Below, piece after piece: positions 1 through 3,964 of a stretch of 5,072 bases of DNA; positions within the stretch are counted from its first letter, which is position 1; each line of letters begins with the position of its first letter. Both the position numbers and the translations under genes were made by a program. The stretch covers positions 1 through 5,072 of the forward strand of contig JAFQAM010000026.1 of NCBI GenBank assembly GCA_017416885.1, in the 5' to 3' direction. This DNA is from Clostridia bacterium. Lineage in GTDB: Bacteria; Bacillota; Clostridia; Oscillospirales; CAG-272. The notes beneath the pieces are model-generated. The model was not told the DNA's origin and did not search any database. It was given only the letters and a program-made list of their open reading frames with translations.

Positions 1-693
1 GTTAAATGTATTGCCACACCTGAGGAAATCAAGGAAAAATCCGTTGAGGAGCTTGATAAGCTTCTTGATGAAGCATTTGCTTTTGATAATTTTGCATATC
101 AAAGAGATAATAAAATCGTAATTGATGAGATATTCCGAGCAGACGGACTGCAAAGAATTTTATATAAATGCCCACACTGTGGCGCTGAAAATCAAACGGA
201 AGGCAAGGGCATTAACCTGACCTGTCACGCGTGTGGCAAGGTGTGGGAAATGACCGAATACGGTCAGCTGAAAGCGCTTGACGGTGAAACGGAATATTCT
301 CATATCCCCGATTGGTATTCCTGGCAAAGAGAATGCGTACGCAAGGAGCTTGAAAACGGTACATATCTTTTAGATACCGATGTGGAAATCGCTATGCAGG
401 TAAACCTTGACGGTATTTGCAAAATCGGAGACGGTCACCTGACTCACGACCTAAACGGCTTCCATTTAACAGGCGCAGATGGCAAGCTTGATTATAGCCA
501 ATCTCCCGTATTTTCACATACACTCTATTCCGACTATTATTGGTACGAAATTGGCGATGTAATCGGCATAGGTAATAATGAATTTTCATATTTCTGCTTC
601 CCAAAGGAAAATGTATCTGTAACCAAGGCTCGCCTTGCCACCGAGGAGCTTTATAAAATGAAAAAGCCGAAGCGCAGAGCTATTAGTGGTTAG
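1..693 (+). CDS. Lysophospholipid acyltransferase-like protein, C-terminal part with zinc ribbon (5' partial)
   Basis: The reading frame is open from base 1 to the TAG at 691-693, giving 230 residues with no start in the window. Residues 57-60 (CPHC, bases 169-180) and 75-78 (CHAC, bases 223-234) form a four-cysteine zinc ribbon. It is followed by a beta-rich stretch that opens with SHIPDWYSWQRE and ends with SVTKARLATEELY, then a basic tail KKPKRR. From memory, this arrangement follows the PlsC acyltransferase domain in clostridial 1-acyl-sn-glycerol-3-phosphate acyltransferases, which add the second acyl chain to make phosphatidic acid at the inner membrane face. The catalytic HX4D motif would lie upstream and cannot be seen, so the enzymatic call rests on recognition of the tail. 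The gene stands alone on this side: the next + strand gene is about 300 bp away across a repeat-rich spacer. The function of the ribbon and tail is not known to me. Confidence 0.7.
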   Translation, partial: VKCIATPEEIKEKSVEELDKLLDEAFAFDNFAYQRDNKIVIDEIFRADGLQRILYKCPHCGAENQTEGKGINLTCHACGKVWEMTEYGQLKALDGETEYSHIPDWYSWQRECVRKELENGTYLLDTDVEIAMQVNLDGICKIGDGHLTHDLNGFHLTGADGKLDYSQSPVFSHTLYSDYYWYEIGDVIGIGNNEFSYFCFPKENVSVTKARLATEELYKMKKPKRRAISG

Positions 694-698
694 CACGC

Positions 699-800
699 AT
701 TTTGCGAAGCAAAATATATCGAAATTCGCCTTGCAAATTATATCGAAAGAATCTGCGAAGCAGGTTCTTATATCGAAATTTACGAAGTAAATTATATCGA
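699..800. repeat. Array of four triloop hairpins, each followed by ATATCGA
   Basis: There are four short stem-loops in tandem. Hairpin 1 (699-715) is ATTTTGC / GCAAAAT with loop GAA. Hairpin 2 (723-739) is AATTCGC / GCAAATT with loop CTT and one mismatch. Hairpin 3 (747-769) is AAGAATCTGC / GCAGGTTCTT with loop GAA and one T-G wobble. Hairpin 4 (777-793) is AATTTAC / GTAAATT with loop GAA. Each is followed by an exact ATATCGA, at 716-722, 740-746, 770-776 and 794-800, giving unit spacings of 24, 30 and 24. The stem sequences differ but still pair, while the linker is invariant. The role is unknown. Confidence 0.85.
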
Positions 801-888
801 GTGAGTAGCAGACATTAATTAGCCGTCAGCTTGTAAGGGATGGCGTCACGATATCCCGAAAATGATAGATAATGAATAGTGAATAGGT

Positions 889-925
889 GCGACTTTGTCG
901 CGGTAGGGGAGGGGATTGCTCCTCT
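889..925. repeat. Pair of GC-rich hairpins
   Basis: GCGAC (889-893) pairs with GTCGC (897-901) around a TTT loop. AGGGGAG (905-911) pairs with CTCCTCT (919-925), with one G-T wobble, around a seven-base loop. The second hairpin is followed by GTTATATATCC rather than a T-run, so it is a poor intrinsic terminator on the + strand. Both sit about 70 to 105 bases upstream of the next gene and could be part of its leader or a dispersed intergenic repeat. Confidence 0.55.
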
Positions 926-994
926 CGTTATATATCCAATTTTGCAAATCAAATATATGATTTTTGAAAGATTAATTTTTAATAGGTGATAATT

Positions 995-1471
995 ATGAAA
1001 AGGTTTAATAACTTATTAGGCTCTGTATATTGTACCGTGGTTTGTCTTGCTGGCTATGCATCGAGCATATTATTCCTTGCTTGGGGATTTGCTTCTAAAA
1101 ATGATACAAGAGCACTTGTAATACTTTTAATAATGTTCGCTTTATCTTTAGCATATTCATTATACTTAACATATTATGTACTATTTTGTTCGTATCAACA
1201 ATGGATTATTAAAGATAATGATATTATTTTAAAAAAGCTTGTTGGTAAAAATGTGTGCATAAGCGAAAACGAGATTCAAAAAATTGAGAAAAAACCTATT
1301 TTTACAATTAGAATAGGACCTACTTGGGCAAATGCATTTATTGTGCACGGAAAAAAAGACAAAATAACTATTTTAATAAACGAAAAGTATCGTTGTTTTT
1401 TAGAAGAATATTTTTCAAAATACGAAAGCATCATAGAAGATAAAACTGTGCATCCGGGCTGTTTGGGATAA
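995..1471 (+). CDS. Small membrane protein with two predicted helices and a basic, beta-rich C-terminal domain
   Basis: I do not recognise this 158-residue protein. I chose the ATG at 995 because AGGTGA (984-989) lies 5 bases before it; the in-frame GTG at 986 lies inside that ribosome binding site. Residues about 10-32 and 40-66 are strongly hydrophobic and should form two membrane helices joined by a short polar loop (ASKNDTRA). The remaining roughly 90 residues are soluble-looking, with alternating short strands and a final charged helix (NEKYRCFLEEYFSKYE). This layout resembles small bacterial proteins in which a PH-like domain follows two helices, but that is inference from layout only. 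It is the first of three small same-strand genes and is 74 bp from the next. The base composition is visibly more AT-rich than the acyltransferase and PPDK genes (many AAA, TTA, ATA codons), which fits recent acquisition. The end, after VHPGCLG, may not be the ancestral one. Confidence 0.75.
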   Translation: MKRFNNLLGSVYCTVVCLAGYASSILFLAWGFASKNDTRALVILLIMFALSLAYSLYLTYYVLFCSYQQWIIKDNDIILKKLVGKNVCISENEIQKIEKKPIFTIRIGPTWANAFIVHGKKDKITILINEKYRCFLEEYFSKYESIIEDKTVHPGCLG

Positions 1472-1545
1472 CACGGATAAAGACGCGTAGATAGGGGCTG
1501 TCCCCATGAAATACAATTTAATAAGCATTTGAGGAAGACAGAGAA

Positions 1546-2025
1546 TTGGAAGAGAAGCTTAAACAAAAAATTAAAGAAGAACAAAGAGCAAGTATAATAT
1601 CGGGCATAGTAACTTGTGTGATTTTGTGTGTGCTAATAACAATAGTAATTGTGGAAAGAATTAATGAAGTAAAAAACGGAAGCACTGAGACAAGCTTGCT
1701 TTTGAATTTCGGTTCTACATGTTTAATTGTTATTTTAATAGTTGTATTTGTCAAAAAAATATTGTTGGTATGCTTAGATTTAACAAAAGGCAATGAAAAA
1801 TATGAAAGATTAATCGTTACGGTGGTGCAATTAAAAAATAGCAGGGATTTTTATGGAAATCGAGAATATCACGCCTTGGTTGAAAATCACAAAACAGGCG
1901 AACGGTTTGTTATATTGGGATGCGACGGCATGGAAGAAAACGCAACATACTGTATGTTGCGAGCAAAATATTCCAAGCTATACGCATATGCTCCTTGGGA
2001 CGATTCTATGTCCTATTTGGAATGA
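1546..2025 (+). CDS. Hypothetical two-helix membrane protein, TTG start
   Basis: I do not recognise this 159-residue protein. The frame is closed upstream by TAA at 1522-1524 and has no ATG or GTG before the first helix, so TTG at 1546 is the best start; GAGGAAG (1531-1537) lies 8 bases before it. The N-terminus is a short, highly charged, probably helical stretch (EEKLKQKIKEEQ). Membrane helices follow at about residues 16-37 and 51-76, then a soluble domain of about 80 residues (85-159) with several short strands, including YHALVENHKTGERFVIL. Topology and length match the neighbour at 995-1471, but I see no clear sequence similarity, so they may be analogous rather than paralogous. The gene is 34 bp ahead of the XRE regulator and contains a perfect palindrome at 1941-1961. 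The non-standard start leaves open that the true N-terminus has been lost. Confidence 0.7.
   Translation: MEEKLKQKIKEEQRASIISGIVTCVILCVLITIVIVERINEVKNGSTETSLLLNFGSTCLIVILIVVFVKKILLVCLDLTKGNEKYERLIVTVVQLKNSRDFYGNREYHALVENHKTGERFVILGCDGMEENATYCMLRAKYSKLYAYAPWDDSMSYLE
1941..1961. promoter_or_regulatory. 21-bp perfect palindrome, candidate operator
   Basis: CGCAACATAC (1941-1950) is followed by a single T and then its exact reverse complement (1952-1961). It lies within the coding region of the preceding membrane protein, about 100 bp before the XRE start at 2060. Its right end overlaps a weak promoter-like pair: TTGCGA (1957-1962) and TATACG (1979-1984), 16 bases apart. XRE-type regulators commonly bind dyad-symmetric sites near their own promoters, so self-regulation is plausible, but this is inferred from position alone. 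Confidence 0.35.
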
Positions 2026-2059
2026 ACAAAATATAGCTATTGAGAGGATACAATTATTT

Positions 2060-2278
2060 ATGCAGTATGCACAACGATTAAGAGATTTACGAGAGGATAG
2101 AGATTTAACGCAAGAGGCAGTTGCAAAAATCATAGGCACAAGTCAGTCCTATTATGCCCAGTATGAAAGCGGAAAGCGAGAGCTACCGTTTACAAGAGCA
2201 ATTGAAATAGCAAGATTTTATAATGTATCATTAGACTATCTTGCAGGATTTACAGACACATTAAAGCCAATAAATTAA
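2060..2278 (+). CDS. XRE-family helix-turn-helix transcriptional regulator
   Basis: This 72-residue protein is essentially a single Cro/C1-type (HTH_3) DNA-binding domain. Residues 5-60 hold the five-helix fold. LTQEAVAKIIG (16-26) is the first helix of the HTH, TSQSYYAQYESGKREL (27-42) carries the recognition helix and the conserved YESGKR ending, and FYNVSLDYLAG (53-63) is the usual closing signature. The frame is open further upstream to 1853, but that stretch overlaps the preceding gene and reads as nonsense, so the ATG at 2060 is preferred; GAGAGG (2042-2047) lies 12 bases before it, a rather long spacing. There is no sensor or dimerisation domain beyond the HTH. It is the last gene of the three-gene set and is followed at once by an intrinsic terminator. 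It may regulate the set through the palindrome at 1941-1961. Its target is unknown. Confidence 0.93.
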   Translation: MQYAQRLRDLREDRDLTQEAVAKIIGTSQSYYAQYESGKRELPFTRAIEIARFYNVSLDYLAGFTDTLKPIN

Positions 2279-2279
2279 G

Positions 2280-2314
2280 AACAGCTTCCAAGCATTCGCT
2301 TGGAAGCTGTTTTT
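2280..2314 (+). terminator. Strong intrinsic terminator after the XRE gene, probably bidirectional
   Basis: A perfect 14-bp stem runs from 2280-2293 to 2298-2311, with ACAGCTTCCAAGC as its core left arm and ATTC as the loop. On the + strand it runs into a T-tract (2310-2314). It begins one base after the TAA at 2276-2278. On the - strand the same stem is followed by CTTAATTTATT, which is U-rich enough to stop transcripts coming from the convergent fucosidase gene. Confidence 0.93.
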
Positions 2315-2336
2315 ATGATTGGTTGTAATTTGTTGT

Positions 2337-2433
2337 AAGTCAAATCTTGCTAACTGCTAAACAATTAAATCCTTGCGGATGAAGTCCTACTTCGTAGGAG
2401 TGGCTCCGTCAAGTCAATCTTGCTAACGGCTAA
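2337..2433. repeat. Direct repeat flanking a nested hairpin block
   Basis: A 24-base copy at 2337-2360 and a 23-base copy at 2411-2433 share AAGTCAA, then (A)TCTTGCTAAC, then GCTAA, differing by one deletion and two substitutions. Between them, TCCTAC (2385-2390) pairs with GTAGGA (2394-2399) around TTC; read on the - strand this is a GAA triloop. An outer stem pairs 2372-2379 with 2405-2413 with one bulged base. Two alternative hairpins compete with it: GAAGT/ACTTC (2381-2393) and GGAG/CTCC (2397-2407). The block lies in the likely 3' untranslated region of the fucosidase transcript. Confidence 0.65.
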
Positions 2434-2470
2434 CAGCTAACTGCTGACTGCTGACTGCTGACTGCTGACG
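2422..2470. repeat. Seven-unit heptamer tandem array (GCTRACN)
   Basis: Seven uninterrupted 7-bp units run in perfect phase. The first three are GCTAAC plus one variable base; the last four are GCTGAC plus T, T, T and G. The array ends one base before the stop codon of the fucosidase gene, so on the - strand it would be the first part of its 3' untranslated region. Two further GCTAA-type units occur at 2349-2362. Confidence 0.85.
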
Positions 2471-2471
2471 A

Positions 2472-3770
2472 CTATTTTTCTATCCACAGCTTAATTACAT
2501 TACCATTTCCGTTAAGCTGAGAATACGGTGGAGTAGCAACATAGTGGGCGGTTTTGCCCTCAACACGGTAGGAGTCAACATTCCAAGGGTCTGCCATTGA
2601 AAGCTTGCTGCCGTCACAGAGCAGAGTAGCGCACTTGATTTTATCGGGAATACCGTAAATTGCAATATGCTCTCCCGAATGGTCTTGAATATATAAATAG
2701 AACGCGTTATCACTCTTGGTGATTCTACCAAACTCGTGCTTTTCAATTCCTGAAAATGTGCAATTATAGACACATTCCCCATTTAATTTCATCCACTCGC
2801 CAACCTCTTTAAGAATTTCAACACTCTTTTTTGGGATATTTCCGCGAGCATCAGGACCAACATTAAGGATAAGGTTTCCGCCCTTAGATACGCATTGAAC
2901 AAGCATATTGATTACATTTCTTGCGTTTTTGTAGTTTTCGTCCTTTTGGCTATATCCCCAATTGTTATTTAATGTCATACAGGTTTCCCAAGGAATAGGA
3001 TTTCCCTTGTAATCTGTTAAGCCAAGTGACGGTATCATCTGCTCAGGTGAGCCGAAGTCACCAACATAAAGAGGCTTTTCCTCTGCGCGAATATCACCGC
3101 CAAGACGGTCGTCGATAATTACATCAGGATTGATTTCTCTTACCATTTTTATAAGCTTGCTTGCTTCCCACTTTTCACCTGTCATATCGTCATAGTGAAA
3201 ATCAAACCATAAAATATCAATCTTGCCGTAATTTGTCATAAGCTCTTTTACTTGATTATGCATATATTCGATATATCTTTCAAAATGCTCGCCGTAATGC
3301 TTGTAATTTTCATTTCCACGCATTGGATGGTGCGCATCATTAAATGCAGGATAATCGGGATGATGCCAATCAAGTAGAGAATAGTAAAAGCCTACCTTGA
3401 TGCCCTCAGCACGAAACGCCTCAACATATTCCTTAACTAAATCTCTTTTGCAGGGAGTGTTTGTGGATTTAAAATCTGTATATTTGCTATCAAATAAGCA
3501 AAAGCCATCGTGATGCTTAGTTGTAAGCACCGCATATTTCATACCGGCTTCCTTTGCAAGTTTTGCCCACTCCTTTGGATTATAGTCGGTTGGATTAAAT
3601 GTGTCAAAATACCTCTGATACTCCTCATCAGTAACTTTGTCAACGCTTCTTATCCACTCGCTTCTTGACTCTCTTGCAGGGATTGCATAAAGTCCCCAGT
3701 GGATAAACATACCAAATCTTGCATCGGTAAACCATTTTATTCTTTTTTGTCTTGATTCTTTTGAGTTCAT
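2472..3770 (-). CDS. Alpha-L-fucosidase, glycoside hydrolase family 29
   Basis: This complete 432-residue enzyme of the family's usual length removes terminal alpha-linked L-fucose from glycans by a retaining mechanism. The GH29 barrel is clear: ARFGMFIHWGLYAIP (17-31), AGMKYAVLTTKHHDGFCLF (75-93), VGFYYSLLDWHHPDYP (126-141) and KIDILWFDF (183-191), where Asp190 fits the catalytic nucleophile. SPEQMIP (241-247), WETCMTLNNNWGYS (261-274) and LVQCVSKGGNLILNVGPDARGNIP (290-313) follow, then a C-terminal beta domain to 432. The acid/base residue varies in this family; Glu243 is only a candidate. There is no signal peptide or membrane helix, so the enzyme should act in the cytoplasm on imported fucosylated oligosaccharides. 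The ATG at 3768-3770 is supported by GAGG (- strand, 3778-3781) 7 bases upstream. No transporter or fucose catabolic gene is adjacent, and the gene is bordered by heptamer arrays on both sides. It converges with the XRE gene. Confidence 0.95.
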   Translation of the reverse strand: MNSKESRQKRIKWFTDARFGMFIHWGLYAIPARESRSEWIRSVDKVTDEEYQRYFDTFNPTDYNPKEWAKLAKEAGMKYAVLTTKHHDGFCLFDSKYTDFKSTNTPCKRDLVKEYVEAFRAEGIKVGFYYSLLDWHHPDYPAFNDAHHPMRGNENYKHYGEHFERYIEYMHNQVKELMTNYGKIDILWFDFHYDDMTGEKWEASKLIKMVREINPDVIIDDRLGGDIRAEEKPLYVGDFGSPEQMIPSLGLTDYKGNPIPWETCMTLNNNWGYSQKDENYKNARNVINMLVQCVSKGGNLILNVGPDARGNIPKKSVEILKEVGEWMKLNGECVYNCTFSGIEKHEFGRITKSDNAFYLYIQDHSGEHIAIYGIPDKIKCATLLCDGSKLSMADPWNVDSYRVEGKTAHYVATPPYSQLNGNGNVIKLWIEK

Positions 3771-3797
3771 TTCTATACCTCACTGTGTTCGGTTTTT

Positions 3798-3825
3798 TAG
3801 CTATCAGCCGTTAGCCGTTAGCTGA
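3798..3825. repeat. Four-unit heptamer array in opposite orientation, with dyad
   Basis: Four in-phase 7-bp units of the form YAGCYRW (TAGCTAT, CAGCCGT, TAGCCGT, TAGCTGA) are the reverse-complement form of the GCTRACN units at 2422-2470. ATCAGC (3803-3808) can also pair with GCTGAT (3821-3826) across a 12-base loop. The array lies about 17 bases upstream of the fucosidase ribosome binding site, in its probable 5' leader. Confidence 0.7.
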
Positions 3826-3876
3826 TTTGCTTTACTACTGAATCTTCATAAATAAAACCTGTGTTTCTTCTAACTT

Positions 3877-3911
3877 GCTGACAGCTGGTTGCTAACTGTT
3901 GGCTGCTAATG
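3877..3911. repeat. Degenerate five-unit heptamer array
   Basis: Five in-phase 7-bp units begin at 3877, 3884, 3891, 3898 and 3905 (GCTGACA, GCTGGTT, GCTAACT, GTTGGCT, GCTAATG). Four of them are recognisably related to GCTRACN and one is degenerate. The array is in the same orientation as that at 2422-2470 and lies immediately beyond the hairpin that follows the ppdK gene. Confidence 0.6.
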
Positions 3912-3912
3912 T

Positions 3913-3957
3913 TATACAAATATACCCGATGCAAAAGCACCGGGCAATATTTGTATA
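3913..3957 (-). terminator. Long hairpin after ppdK (terminator or 3'-end stabiliser)
   Basis: ATACAAATAT (3914-3923) pairs perfectly with ATATTTGTAT (3947-3956). After a small internal bulge, a GC-rich inner stem pairs CCCG.TGC (3925-3932) with GCA.CGGG (3937-3944) around a four-base loop. The single non-Watson-Crick position (3929/3940) is a G-U pair when read on the - strand but an A-C mismatch on the + strand, which supports action in the ppdK transcript. It starts 7 bases after the ppdK stop. No clean U-tract follows, so it may be a stabilising hairpin rather than a classic terminator. Confidence 0.65.
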
Positions 3958-3964
3958 TTATAAA

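Larger units (their letters stand above)
694..994. other. Gene-free spacer rich in small hairpins
   Basis: I see no credible coding region in these 300 bases. The spacer holds a four-unit hairpin array (699-800), a weak GGGAT/ATCCC inverted repeat (837-841 with 853-857), an AT-rich stretch with GATAGATAATGAATAG-type short repeats (864-886), two GC-rich hairpins (889-925) and an AT-rich leader before the next gene. No hairpin here is followed by a clear T-tract, so I cannot name a standard terminator for the upstream acyltransferase gene. The first hairpin of the array lies only 5 bases after its stop codon and may fill that role or protect the 3' end. Confidence 0.7.

Noticed and set aside
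392..604. Open frame on the - strand inside the acyltransferase tail
   Set aside because: It lies opposite a well-supported zinc-ribbon coding region, has a random-looking composition rich in Arg and Cys, and has no recognisable domain.
1276..1793. Two overlapping - strand open frames opposite the small membrane-protein genes
   Set aside because: Their hydrophobic runs are the shadows of AT-rich + strand coding; the + strand genes have ribosome binding sites and operon-like spacing.
1853..2059. Longer N-terminus for the XRE regulator, starting at the in-frame ATG at 1853
   Set aside because: It would overlap the end of the preceding membrane-protein gene for over 170 bases, the residues look like an out-of-frame reading, and the XRE domain needs nothing before the ATG at 2060.
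995..2278. Toxin-antitoxin or phage immunity module
   Set aside because: The XRE domain fits such modules, but neither membrane protein shows a toxin or immunity motif I recognise and there is no integrase or attachment site, so I did not assign this function.
2337..2470. CRISPR array
   Set aside because: The repeats are 7-bp tandem units or a single pair of direct repeats with no regular unique spacers, and no cas gene is nearby.
2484..2491. TATCCACA resembling part of a DnaA box
   Set aside because: It is a single partial match inside fucosidase coding sequence, with no cluster and no origin-like context.
2495..2782. A second - strand frame within the fucosidase gene
   Set aside because: It is an out-of-frame reading of the conserved GH29 C-terminal domain.
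3849..3876. Possible - strand promoter for the fucosidase (TTAGAA, then TATGAA 17 bases on)
   Set aside because: Only about half of the consensus positions match in each box, and the spacer is AT-rich enough to give such matches by chance.
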